This document shows, piece by piece, positions 21,598 to 28,052 of a stretch of DNA of 43,798 bases. Below the pieces are notes generated by a model. The model ran no database searches and was not told the DNA's origin. It saw nothing but the letters and a program-made list of their open reading frames with translations. Location of the stretch: the IMG/VR virus record IMGVR_UViG_3300034760_000021, positions 1-43,798 of that record, one strand, 5' to 3'. Both the position numbers and the translations under genes were made by a program. Position 1 is the stretch's first letter; each line of letters starts with the position of its first letter. This stretch comes from a virus.

Positions 21598-22231
21598 GGC
21601 TGGGCGCGTGCCTTTGGCACCGGGCTCTCGTGAACCGAGCCCTTCGGTCTCGGCCGCAAGCGGCTTCGATCCCTCGCGCAGCAAGCTGCAGGCCGCCGTC
21701 GAAGCTGGGAGGGAACAGGGCAAGCTGGCACTGTTCTTCGGCGCTGATCCGATCGGACATTATCTGCACCATCCGAACCACGGGACACTATGGGACGCGC
21801 AGAGAGCCATACCGGGATTTCCGTGGTCGACCGCTCTGCTAGACACAGGACTCCTGAAAAACGGCAAACGCGCCGACGTCTATGACGGCAAGGTGTTTTG
21901 GACCTGCGGGGGCCGCGTGTTTTGGTACGCGTTTTTCTGGTGGGACCGTTCCGGCGACAGTCGCGGTGCTTCCAACTCTGGGTTTTACGTGCGCGGTTTT
22001 GGCTGGCCGGAGACCTCAGCAGCCTTTGAGTATGCCTGCGCGCAGTTCCCGCGCATTGTCGCGCGTCAGAAAAATCCACTGATCCTGCAACACCCGCGCG
22101 ATAGGGATGGCAGCGCCGAAGGCGGCGAGACGGGTACCGGCTCGACCGAAGGCAACAGCCCGGGCCGTAAGGCATCGCCCGAACCTTCTCTCAACCCCTC
22201 TCCTAACAACACTACTAAGGGGGGAGATTAG
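21587..22231 (+). CDS. Hypothetical protein, 214 aa
   Basis: ATG at 21587; TTG at 21575 is an alternative. The centre looks like a folded domain: LALFFGADPIGHYLHHPNHG, FPWSTALLDTGLLKNGKR, VFWYAFFWWDRSGDSRG. The C-terminus (GSAEGGETGTGSTEG...) is disordered. Codons ~13-29 coincide with a copy of the dispersed hairpin element, so the true N-terminus is uncertain. No family recognised. Confidence 0.55.
   Translation: MRSEAGRVPLAPGSREPSPSVSAASGFDPSRSKLQAAVEAGREQGKLALFFGADPIGHYLHHPNHGTLWDAQRAIPGFPWSTALLDTGLLKNGKRADVYDGKVFWTCGGRVFWYAFFWWDRSGDSRGASNSGFYVRGFGWPETSAAFEYACAQFPRIVARQKNPLILQHPRDRDGSAEGGETGTGSTEGNSPGRKASPEPSLNPSPNNTTKGGD
21624..21671 (+). repeat. Dispersed hairpin element, copy A
   Basis: GCTCTCG ... 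GAGCC ... GGTCTCGGC ... GGCTTCGATC. Hairpins GGGCTC/GAGCCC (from 21622) and GCCGC-AA-GCGGC. Related copies at 22265 and 25090 keep the same blocks and pairing but different stem bases. Confidence 0.55.
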
Positions 22232-22233
22232 AG

Positions 22234-22344
22234 ATGAAGGTATGGACGACCCTTCGGGCAACCTGCTCTCGCCTACGGTCGAGCCCCTACGGGTCTCGCC
22301 GGCCTTCGGCCGCTTCGATCAGGCGTATGGGAGAACGGCAATGA
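22234..22344 (+). CDS. 36-aa Arg/Ser-rich peptide before xis
   Basis: ATG at 22234 with GGGGGAG upstream; ends in an ATGA overlap with xis. Sequence is low complexity (RSSPYGSRRPSAASIRRMG) and mostly encoded by hairpin element copy B. Its value may be only to couple translation to xis. Confidence 0.35.
   Translation: MKVWTTLRATCSRLRSSPYGSRRPSAASIRRMGERQ
22265..22320 (+). repeat. Dispersed hairpin element, copy B
   Basis: GCTCTCG ... TCGAGCC ... GGGTCTCGCC ... CGCTTCGATC. Three stem-loops: CTCG-CC-TAC-GG-TCGAG, CGAGCCC-CTAC-GGG-TCTCG and CGGCC-TTC-GGCCG. Immediately upstream of xis. Confidence 0.6.
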
Positions 22345-22667
22345 ACGCCCCTCGCCCCTTCAGCCCCGAGACCCTGGCAGAGCGCTGGGATTGCTCGGCT
22401 GAAAAGGTTCGGCGTATGTACCACGACGGCGAAATTGCCGGCTTCAGACTTGGCAAACTCATCCGCATCCCTGCGGCCGAAGTGGAACGCTACGAATGTC
22501 AGACGAATACCGCCTTGGAAAGCACCGAGGAAAATACAGCCTCGTCTACACAGACCCGGAGCGAGGCCGCGTTCGAGTCGCGCTTGGAACGCCTGACCTT
22601 GGCGAAGCCGAGTCCCGAGCGCGAGCCATTTGGGCGCGTCGCACAGCCGCACCGACAGACCGCGTAG
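22341..22667 (+). CDS. xis: Excisionase-like MerR/HTH_17 protein
   Basis: 108 aa, ATG at 22341 with GGGAG seven bases before it. Residues 7-55 are a winged-helix excisionase domain: FSPETLAERWDCSAEKVRRMYHDGEIAGFRL, then KLIRIPAAEVERYE. The C-terminal half (Ser/Thr/Glu-rich) is translated from DNA that overlaps the integrase start by 172 bp in another frame. Directs excision with the integrase. Confidence 0.8.
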   Translation: MNAPRPFSPETLAERWDCSAEKVRRMYHDGEIAGFRLGKLIRIPAAEVERYECQTNTALESTEENTASSTQTRSEAAFESRLERLTLAKPSPEREPFGRVAQPHRQTA

Positions 22668-23473
22668 ACGACCTGTGGGCAGCCTATGTCACGAACCGCA
22701 AGAAGCACGCAGTCCGCAAGGATCGCTTCGATCCGCTATGGAAGGCGCTCGGGCCTTTCTTCGGCCACAAGCTGGGACCGGCGATCACCGCGGAGGACTG
22801 CGAAGCCTATTACAAGGTTCGGAACCGCGAGGGCATGTCCGACAGCACGATCAAGACGGAACTGGAATTCCTGCGCGCCTGCCTCGTTCACAAGTACGGC
22901 AAGGGCAAGACGCCGAAGCTCTGGCTTCCCCCGGCGTCGAAGCCGCGCGATCGGTACCTGACCAAGGAAGAAGCGCGCGAGCTGGTCGACGCTATCGAGA
23001 CGCCGCATGTGAAGCTGTTCGTGGAACTGGCGCTCGCGACTGGGGCGCGCATGTCGGCAATCCTGGACCTGACATGGGACCGCGTGGATCTAAAGCGGCG
23101 CACGGCCGACTTCCGCCCCGCTGGTCGACATCAGACGAACAAGCGCCGCACCATCGTGCCACTGAACGACCGCGCCTTCCGAGCCATCGAGGTGGCGCAC
23201 AAGGGCGCGCTGACGGACTATGTGATCGAGTATGCCGGCCAGCCTGTAAAGAGCGTCAAGAAGGCCATCAGGGCCGCGGCGGCGCGTTCGGGCATTCCGG
23301 TGAGCCCGCATGTCTTTCGGCACACAGCGGGCGTCTGGATGGCGGAAGCGGATCTGCCGATGGCGAAGGTCGCGCAGTACCTGGGGCACACTTCCAGTCG
23401 AATCACGGAGCAGGTGTACGCCCGGTACAGCCCCTCGTTTCAGCGCGATTCGGCAAGCGCTTTGGAATTCTGA
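22496..23473 (+). CDS. int: Tyrosine recombinase integrase
   Basis: 325 aa from the ATG at 22496. Short N-terminal arm-binding part, core-binding SAM-like domain ~55-150, catalytic domain from ~155. Active-site residues: Arg185 in GARMSAILDLTW, a Lys near 215-217 (TNKRRTIVPL), His272-x-x-Arg275 in HVFRHTAG, His298 in LGHTS, Tyr308 in EQVYARY. The attP core follows 70 bp downstream. Expressed from the CI-controlled rightward operon together with xis. Confidence 0.95.
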   Translation: MSDEYRLGKHRGKYSLVYTDPERGRVRVALGTPDLGEAESRARAIWARRTAAPTDRVDDLWAAYVTNRKKHAVRKDRFDPLWKALGPFFGHKLGPAITAEDCEAYYKVRNREGMSDSTIKTELEFLRACLVHKYGKGKTPKLWLPPASKPRDRYLTKEEARELVDAIETPHVKLFVELALATGARMSAILDLTWDRVDLKRRTADFRPAGRHQTNKRRTIVPLNDRAFRAIEVAHKGALTDYVIEYAGQPVKSVKKAIRAAAARSGIPVSPHVFRHTAGVWMAEADLPMAKVAQYLGHTSSRITEQVYARYSPSFQRDSASALEF

Positions 23474-23543
23474 TGGTTCCTTGTTGCCAACCGAACCCCT
23501 CGGAAGTAAGGTTCGATATGGCACAAATTCCGCAGTTTTCCGG

Positions 23544-23590
23544 TGGTGGGCGCTACAGGACTCGAACCTGTGACCCTCTCGGTGTAAACG
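23544..23590 (-). other. attP core: 3' half of tRNA-Val(UAC)
   Basis: Read on the minus strand this is CGTTTACACCGAGAGGGTC, then the T-arm ACAGG-TTCGAGT-CCTGT, then AGCGCCCACCA: anticodon loop TTTACAC with UAC, variable loop, T-arm, 3' acceptor arm and CCA. The 5' half of a tRNA is absent beyond 23590, as expected for a phage core that restores the host gene's 3' end on integration. A GGAGG-ccccgt-CCTCC hairpin follows at once (23590-23605). Confidence 0.8.
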
Positions 23591-23683
23591 GAGGCCCCGT
23601 CCTCCAAACTGCCATTTTCTATCCAACCACTAAGGCGATTTCCCCGCTCTGCGCCGGTTATGTTCTGGTTGCGTTCAATGGGG

Positions 23684-23700
23684 TGGTACAGACTGGTACA
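23684..23700 (+). repeat. Direct repeats near attP
   Basis: TGGTACA at 23684-23690 and again at 23694-23700, exactly 10 bp apart, about 100 bp from the core. Same-face spacing suggests integrase arm-type or excisionase sites; this is inference from position. Confidence 0.4.
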
Positions 23701-23726
23701 CCCGAACCTCTCGGGAGACCAGCCCT

Positions 23727-23915
23727 GTGTCTTTAGAAAACGAGCGTGGCCTGCTCGGCCCTATCGGAGGCTGGTTTAGCAGCCTCTGGAATCTACGCAT
23801 CTTCGGGGCTCTTCAGATCGCGGCGATGCTGGTCTTTTGGAACATGGACCGCGCAGCTGCCGCGTGGCTGGCATTTTACCTTGTGCTTTGCGCCGACTGG
23901 AGACCGCGCCAATGA
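23727..23915 (+). CDS. Small membrane protein, 62 aa
   Basis: GTG start at 23727 with GGGAG upstream. Hydrophobic spans ~24-38 and ~43-56 (WLAFYLVLCADW). First gene beyond attP, so it lies at the edge of an integrated prophage. ATGA overlap with the next gene. Function unknown. Confidence 0.5.
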   Translation: MSLENERGLLGPIGGWFSSLWNLRIFGALQIAAMLVFWNMDRAAAAWLAFYLVLCADWRPRQ

Positions 23916-24118
23916 CCCAAGCAAGCATTCCGCTCAAAACGGAACTCGTCAGCTACCGGTACGATCGCGGCTGTATGTGCGGCCCGGAAGGCCGGATGCG
24001 CCCAACGGGCTTAACGCTCCTTACCGACCCGCCTAGATACCCGCACAAGTGCACCGCCTGCGGCCGCGAGGAAACCTTTCTCGTCTCCTACCCCTACTTG
24101 GGACACGAGCCGGCATGA
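23912..24118 (+). CDS. Zinc-binding small protein, 68 aa
   Basis: Contains CMCGPEGRM and, later, YPHKCTACGREETFLVSYP: two Cys pairs forming a probable zinc ribbon. ATGA at both ends. Widespread type in small phage operons; function unknown. Confidence 0.55.
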   Translation: MTQASIPLKTELVSYRYDRGCMCGPEGRMRPTGLTLLTDPPRYPHKCTACGREETFLVSYPYLGHEPA

Positions 24119-24501
24119 TTGCGCTTCTGAAGCGGCTGACCTGCCGTCACCCCAACTGGCGCATCTTCTACTGCCTGGATGCGGGGTCGTTCCGGTTGGA
24201 TCCGAAGAGAGTGGACGTTCTTGCGGTGCGCTATTGCCTCCGCTGCGGAGCTATGCGCGCCGACAGCCGGTCGAGCAGCACCCCGCGGAACGAAGAACCC
24301 GCTGCTGGAGATAGCTGGATAACGGTCCCACCCGGCGTCACGGGCTTTGCTGCTGGTGACGCTATCGGGAAGCTGGAGCGCTACGAGGCTGCGCTGCGCA
24401 ATGTAGAGGCACTCGGTCACGGCAGCGGACCCGGCTTCGGCTTCTCGTGCGCAGAGATAGCCGCGGAAGCTTTGGGGCTACCCTTAAGGAGGAAGGAATG
24501 A
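24115..24501 (+). CDS. Hypothetical protein, 128 aa
   Basis: Begins MIALLKRLTCRHPNWRIFYC; YCLRCGAMRAD gives a partial zinc knuckle. The C-terminal half (AIGKLERYEAALRNVEALGHG... FSCAEIAAEALGLPL) is a helical module seen in other phage proteins. No assigned function. Confidence 0.5.
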   Translation: MIALLKRLTCRHPNWRIFYCLDAGSFRLDPKRVDVLAVRYCLRCGAMRADSRSSSTPRNEEPAAGDSWITVPPGVTGFAAGDAIGKLERYEAALRNVEALGHGSGPGFGFSCAEIAAEALGLPLRRKE

Positions 24502-24710
24502 GACGCGCACTTATAGCGGTCGGTCTACTCGTGGCGTTTTTCGCAGTGGTTGCTCTCTACATGGCGATCTGCGTCGGAGCGATGTTGCTGACCGGCTCAC
24601 CCGCCGTCATCATGATCCCCGCTGGGTGCTTAGTGCTCTGGGGTGCCTGGGGTGCGGCGGGTGACTTCATCAAGCACCCACCCGCTTGGCCATGGAGGGC
24701 TCGGCGGTGA
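24498..24710 (+). CDS. Two-span membrane protein, 70 aa
   Basis: ATG at 24498 with AAGGAGGAAGGA upstream, the strongest ribosome site in this stretch. Transmembrane spans ~4-32 and ~34-54, Trp/Arg-rich tail. Overlaps neighbours by ATGA and GTGA. Possible superinfection or envelope function; unproven. Confidence 0.55.
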   Translation: MRRALIAVGLLVAFFAVVALYMAICVGAMLLTGSPAVIMIPAGCLVLWGAWGAAGDFIKHPPAWPWRARR

Positions 24711-25015
24711 CCGGCACCGTGTTGCAGCGCATCCGTGAACGGCCGAACGACAGCCCATTGCACGCCGAGTTCCTAATGGATGACGCTGGCGATTTGATCG
24801 AGCAACTCCAATCCGCCTTGGTTGGGATGCTTCGGGTCGCCGACTGGGGCGCTGAGGACAGCGCAGAGGCTACGACAGCTCGCGCTTTGCTGGAAAGATG
24901 TGGTGTTAATCCGTGGGGCGCCGCAGCCGCGCCAGTCGATACCCACCCGCAGGGCGGAGACGCCGTAGCGGCTCCGTTCATGGGTAGCGCGGTCGACGAA
25001 GTCGAGGCGCCCTAA
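24707..25015 (+). CDS. Hypothetical protein, 102 aa
   Basis: GTG at 24707 chosen for the GTGA overlap and GGAGGG six to ten bases upstream; an ATG at 24692 is possible. Helical (VLQRIRERPNDSP... DDAGDLIEQLQSALVGML), Ala/Gly/Pro-rich end. No family recognised. Confidence 0.5.
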   Translation: MTGTVLQRIRERPNDSPLHAEFLMDDAGDLIEQLQSALVGMLRVADWGAEDSAEATTARALLERCGVNPWGAAAAPVDTHPQGGDAVAAPFMGSAVDEVEAP

Positions 25016-25168
25016 ATGTCTGTGATCCTTCTCACCCTAGCCGCCATAATCCAGAAAGAGGTTGGGCGATTGCGCTTACGCGCACCGTCGCTCTCGCCCT
25101 TCGGGTCGAGCCAGTCTGCGCTGTCTCGCCGCTACGCGCTTCGATCAACTATCGCTAGGAGGTTCTGA
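25016..25168 (+). CDS. 50-aa peptide spanning repeat copy C
   Basis: ATG at 25016, one base after the previous stop; ends TGATG into the next gene. N-terminus MSVILLTLAAIIQKE is hydrophobic; the rest (SLSPFGSSQSALSRRY) is encoded by the hairpin element. Likely a remnant or coupling ORF created by insertion of the element. Confidence 0.35.
   Translation: MSVILLTLAAIIQKEVGRLRLRAPSLSPFGSSQSALSRRYALRSTIARRF
25090..25146 (+). repeat. Dispersed hairpin element, copy C
   Basis: GCTCTCG-CCCTTCGGG-TCGAGCC ... GTCTCGCC-GCTACGC-GCTTCGATCA. The first stem is CTCG-CCC-TTC-GGG-TCGAG; the last is CGC-TAC-GCG. Same block order as copies A and B. Confidence 0.6.
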
Positions 25169-25533
25169 TGGGCTACAATACGGCATTGATGATCTGCAAC
25201 GACGGACTTGAGCAGCTTCGTCGCGACCCGAACGCAGCAGAGAAGATCTACCAGGGCGTGCTCGCTGCCGGAAGCCGAGCCGAAAACTGGGTCTCCATCG
25301 GCAATCACTGCAACCTTGTCAGCATCCTGCCAAGCCAGCACGCCGACGTGTCACAGGTGGTGCTGGTCGGCGGCAATAGTATCGAAGCCGTCCATAGCCT
25401 CTACGGCGTCATAGACTGGCACGAGACGGACGAGCCCTTTGCAGAGCAGGTTCTCCGCGCGCTCGCCCACGACCTTGGGTACAATCTGACCAAGACGGCG
25501 TGGCGCAAGAGGCGGGATGCCAAAGCGGCATGA
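25168..25533 (+). CDS. Hypothetical protein, 121 aa
   Basis: ATG at 25168 preceded by AGGAGG. Begins MGYNTALMICNDGLEQLRRD; contains NWVSIGNHCNLVSILPSQHAD and VLVGGNSIEAVHSLYGVID, and ends with the basic KTAWRKRRDAKAA. Small alpha/beta protein found sporadically in phages; no activity known. ATGA overlap with the nuclease gene. Confidence 0.6.
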   Translation: MGYNTALMICNDGLEQLRRDPNAAEKIYQGVLAAGSRAENWVSIGNHCNLVSILPSQHADVSQVVLVGGNSIEAVHSLYGVIDWHETDEPFAEQVLRALAHDLGYNLTKTAWRKRRDAKAA

Positions 25534-25961
25534 TCCTTCTCGCCCTCGCTGCCGCCATAGCCAACGGTCAGAGCTTCGACTGTACGCCGATCGCTGTTTA
25601 CGATGGTGACGGACCTGTCTGGTGTGCCGAGGGCCCCAAGATCCGCTTGGCTGGCATTGCTGCAAGGGAGATGGACGGCACCTGTCGCACTAACCAGCCC
25701 TGCCCTAATGCATCAGCAGAGCAATCCAGGGACACTCTGGCAAGGCTTCTGGGCACTTCAGCGGGTAGAACTGGGACAGGTCACATCCGTTTGAGGAACG
25801 CTCCTAAGCTTCGCTGTGTGTCTACAGGGTCAGCAGGGGGGAATAGAACAGGGGCTTGGTGCTGGTCGCCTACGATTGGCGATGTCAGCTGTGCGATGGT
25901 GAAATCAGGCACGGTGCTTCGGTGGACGCGATATTGGAGGAACCATCAATGTCGGAATTAA
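25530..25961 (+). CDS. Exported thermonuclease-like (SNase) protein
   Basis: 143 aa. Signal-peptide-like start MILLALAAAIANGQS. SNase pattern: YDGDGPVW (residues 24-31, with the two calcium-site Asp), IRLAGIAAREMDG (Arg39, Glu47), and further LRCVSTGSAGGNRTGAWCWSP, VSCAMVKSGTVLRW and a terminal Cys pair. Cys-rich, so probably folded in the periplasm. An exported nuclease could degrade incoming or released DNA. The GTC TGG CAA region around residue 75 is less conserved. Overlaps the next gene by 13 bp. Confidence 0.7.
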   Translation: MILLALAAAIANGQSFDCTPIAVYDGDGPVWCAEGPKIRLAGIAAREMDGTCRTNQPCPNASAEQSRDTLARLLGTSAGRTGTGHIRLRNAPKLRCVSTGSAGGNRTGAWCWSPTIGDVSCAMVKSGTVLRWTRYWRNHQCRN

Positions 25962-26167
25962 GCATGGTTGAGAGGGTCGCTCTTGCCCTCGGAACTGCCG
26001 ACAGCGACAGGAGGAGCGGTTATCACGATCTCGCCCGTGCTGCTATCGCTGCCATGCGAGAGCCGACCCAGACGATGGTCTACACCGCAAACCGCCTGAA
26101 CCATCCCCGCGACGACGAAGTTTGGCGAACGATGATAGACACCGCTCTGGAGCAACCCAATGGCTGA
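25949..26167 (+). CDS. Small helical protein, 72 aa
   Basis: ATG at 25949 with GGAGG eight bases before. Typical small phage family: MVERVALALGTADSD... YHDLARAAIAAMREPTQTMV, ending WRTMIDTALEQ. Function unknown. Confidence 0.6.
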   Translation: MSELSMVERVALALGTADSDRRSGYHDLARAAIAAMREPTQTMVYTANRLNHPRDDEVWRTMIDTALEQPNG

Positions 26168-26351
26168 ACCCTTTAGAACCGGCGATGTGGTCGAGATCCT
26201 CGCGGGCGGCATGGCAGGCAACATCGGCATTGCCGCAGTGACGCCGGGCTGGGAGACGATCGGCGTCGATGTTCGCTGTGTCCACATCCGCAAGCCTGCC
26301 GGCGAGCTGCGACTTCTGCGTAGGCCACAACCGGAGGCGTGCAATGGCTGA
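26160..26351 (+). CDS. KOW/SH3-like small protein, 63 aa
   Basis: EPFRTGDVVEILAGGMAGNIGIAAV (residues 3-27) resembles a KOW/SH3-like barrel strand-turn. Ends with HIRKPAGELRLLRRPQ. Overlaps both neighbours. May bind RNA or protein; uncertain. Confidence 0.5.
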   Translation: MAEPFRTGDVVEILAGGMAGNIGIAAVTPGWETIGVDVRCVHIRKPAGELRLLRRPQPEACNG

Positions 26352-26505
26352 ACCTGCAAACGATCAACTAGACTGGGACATAGAGGTCAAGGACGGTGAT
26401 GTATGGATCATCGGTGATGAGATGCTGAACCTTGGTCCGAAGGATCTGGTGTTCAGCAAGCTTGCCGACGCGATGGCGGCCGACGACTTCGGGGAGCGCG
26501 CATGA
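26344..26505 (+). CDS. Acidic small protein, 53 aa
   Basis: Starts MAEPANDQLDWDIEVKDGD; many Asp/Glu. Eight-base overlap with the previous gene, ATGA with the next. Acidic mini-proteins in early phage operons are sometimes DNA mimics, but nothing here proves it. Confidence 0.5.
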   Translation: MAEPANDQLDWDIEVKDGDVWIIGDEMLNLGPKDLVFSKLADAMAADDFGERA

Positions 26506-26615
26506 GCTGGATCGACGGCCTCGTTGGCTTCGGCATTGGCATAGCCGTATTCTGCATCGGGTTTGCGCTGGCCTTCGCCCTGATTGCGCGGGCTAAGCCC
26601 CGGCTCCCCTCGTAG
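26502..26615 (+). CDS. 37-aa single-span membrane peptide
   Basis: ATGA coupling supports translation. A hydrophobic span covers residues ~7-30 (VGFGIGIAVFCIGFALAFAL) with a basic, Pro-containing tail. Unknown role. Confidence 0.5.
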   Translation: MSWIDGLVGFGIGIAVFCIGFALAFALIARAKPRLPS

Positions 26616-26654
26616 ATCTTGCCTTCCTGTTCCACATCTGTTCCATCTACCCCG

Positions 26655-26900
26655 ATGGATAACCGAGTCGAAGTTTCAAACACCGAATACGAGACCCACC
26701 TAGCCGTGGCTCTCCGCACCCTCCCCTCTCATGTCTGGGCAAGGTATGTCGCATTCGAGAAGAAGCGTCTTGAAAAGCGCGACACCGAAGCCGACCACAT
26801 CGACCCTAGGGACGAGTTAGCCAGGCACCTTGCCGGCAAGCTGGATCAAGCCAAATGGACGATAACCAGGGAGAAGAAACAGGGCGGTCTGTTCGGATGA
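26655..26900 (+). CDS. Hypothetical protein, 81 aa
   Basis: ATG at 26655 after a 39-bp gap, the first real break in this part of the train. Helical and charged (HVWARYVAFEKKRLEKRDTEAD), ending REKKQGGLFG. Function unknown. Confidence 0.5.
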   Translation: MDNRVEVSNTEYETHLAVALRTLPSHVWARYVAFEKKRLEKRDTEADHIDPRDELARHLAGKLDQAKWTITREKKQGGLFG

Positions 26901-27058
26901 TCCAGCTCAAGTCAGTGGATGACTGGCTTATCGTACTGGCGATCGGACGCCCCTGCCCTGTGTGCCATGTTCTGCCACCCGAGTTCTGCGATGAAGAGCG
27001 GGGGGAAATCCATTCAGAGCGCTGCGCAGATAACGACCTCGCCGCCCCTACGCGCTAA
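26897..27058 (+). CDS. Cys-rich small protein, 53 aa
   Basis: ATGA start. Contains CPVCHVLPPEFCDEER...C, a probable zinc site. Last gene of the rightward train before the hairpin at 27064. Confidence 0.5.
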   Translation: MIQLKSVDDWLIVLAIGRPCPVCHVLPPEFCDEERGEIHSERCADNDLAAPTR

Positions 27059-27063
27059 ACCCA

Positions 27064-27113
27064 TAAAAAATAGGCTGGAGCCCACTTTTGTGCTTGCACA
27101 TGTAGGCTCCAGC
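27064..27113 (-). terminator. Intrinsic terminator reading minus strand
   Basis: Perfect 10-bp arms GGCTGGAGCC (27073-27082) and GGCTCCAGCC (27104-27113), with an inner TGTGC-TT-GCACA stem. On the minus strand the stem is followed by TATTTTTTATG, a good U-tract. On the plus strand there is no T-run. It would stop leftward transcripts from the membrane-protein pair before they enter the rightward gene train. Confidence 0.65.
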
Positions 27114-27170
27114 CCATATAAGGGACTGGTCAGCAGGGAATGAGCCCTGCTGATGAACGGAGAAAAAGCG

Positions 27171-27239
27171 ATGTTCTTTCGCTTCATCCTCCGGTTCAAA
27201 TGGAAGCGGATAAGGGTCGCAATCTCGATCCGCTTCTAA
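27171..27239 (+). CDS. Possible 22-aa basic peptide
   Basis: ATG at 27171 with GGAG upstream; reads MFFRFILRFKWKRIRVAI then a short end. Strongly cationic and hydrophobic. An ATG at 27153 is in frame. Too short to support strongly; the 255-bp gap 27059-27313 otherwise shows only the terminator. Confidence 0.2.
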   Translation: MFFRFILRFKWKRIRVAISIRF

Positions 27240-27313
27240 ACTGACCGGGCCTCGGAACCGCCAAGAGAAGCGGGACGGGGTCCGGGCATTGGAATAGCGA
27301 CAAGGAGCCGAAA

Positions 27314-27628
27314 ATGCAAGGTGACGAGTTAAAAGCGCTCCGCAAGCGGGCCGGGCTCACCCAAGCAGAGCTGGGCGACGCCTTGGACCTTACCGGTGCA
27401 TATGTTGGCGAGATGGAACGCGGCGAAAAGAAGATCGAGCGGCGCACTGAAATGGCCGTCAAATATCTCGCGCTCCTGGAGGGCTATCGGTCCGGGCGGA
27501 TCCAGTGCTTTGACGAAGATGACCGCGGCGAGTTGAACCGAAACACCTCGGACGAAGCGATGGAAAGACTGGAAAACCGGCTTCTCGAAATGGCGCTGAA
27601 ACCACCCCGGCCTCACCCCTCCTCGTAG
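27314..27628 (+). CDS. XRE-family HTH regulator
   Basis: 104 aa, ATG at 27314 with AAGGAG before it. Classic HTH: ELKALRKRAGLTQAELGDALDLTGAYVGEMERGEKKI (residues 5-41). The C-terminal helix-rich part may dimerise. It converges with the membrane-protein gene ending at 27670 and may control that module. Its targets could include the GTAGAA-N5-TTCTAC repeat, but that is a guess. Confidence 0.8.
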   Translation: MQGDELKALRKRAGLTQAELGDALDLTGAYVGEMERGEKKIERRTEMAVKYLALLEGYRSGRIQCFDEDDRGELNRNTSDEAMERLENRLLEMALKPPRPHPSS

Positions 27629-27669
27629 GCGAGGTTACCCGCCAAGGCCCGTACCGAGCTGCGCACCGT

Positions 27670-28044
27670 TTATTGGTGCGGGTGGCTTGCGCTCTTGGCC
27701 TTGACGTGGGCGTCAGAGGCAGTGCTGCGGATGTCTTTCAACGTCTCAACCAGTCCGTATAGGCCGGCGATGGCCAGCACGACCTGATCCTCCATCAGCG
27801 CCTTCACCAGATCGAGATCAAGCGGCGCCAGCATCATCAGACAATATACAGGGATGGGAGCAGCGCCTGCCGCGGTTCGAACTAGCCAACGATCGGGAAG
27901 TGAGGCTCGAGACTTAGTGTACCAGCAGCGGGTGTAAACCAACATTACCGCCAAGAAGGCGCAAAGCCCCGCCGCGGTATAAAGAGCTACTCGGGAGTGT
28001 GGGGCATTCGCGTGGATCAGCGCCCCGAGGAATGCTAAATCCAC
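27670..28044 (-). CDS. Membrane protein with three predicted spans, 124 aa
   Basis: GTG start at 28044. Hydrophobic spans ~19-38 (VALYTAAGLCAFLAVMLVYT), ~56-73 and ~87-100; the C-terminus is cytosolic-looking and basic (DAHVKAKSASHPHQ). It lies downstream of the lysis terminator, so it belongs to a separate minus-strand unit with the 57-aa gene. Exclusion, immunity or host modification are possible. Confidence 0.55.
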   Translation of the reverse strand: MDLAFLGALIHANAPHSRVALYTAAGLCAFLAVMLVYTRCWYTKSRASLPDRWLVRTAAGAAPIPVYCLMMLAPLDLDLVKALMEDQVVLAIAGLYGLVETLKDIRSTASDAHVKAKSASHPHQ

Positions 28045-28052
28045 GCTTAGCG

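Noticed and set aside
23544-23640. Complete tRNA gene on the minus strand
   Set aside because: Only the anticodon loop, T-arm and 3' acceptor arm are present; no 5' acceptor strand (GGGCGCT) follows within ~75 bp, and the 27-31 stem does not pair. It is an attP core.
22630-23736. 368-codon plus-strand frame overlapping int
   Set aside because: Runs in another frame through the integrase and attP; no motif and no ribosome site.
27655-27680. CGCACC-GTTTATT-GGTGCG hairpin as terminator
   Set aside because: No T-run on either strand and it overlaps the stop of the membrane-protein gene.
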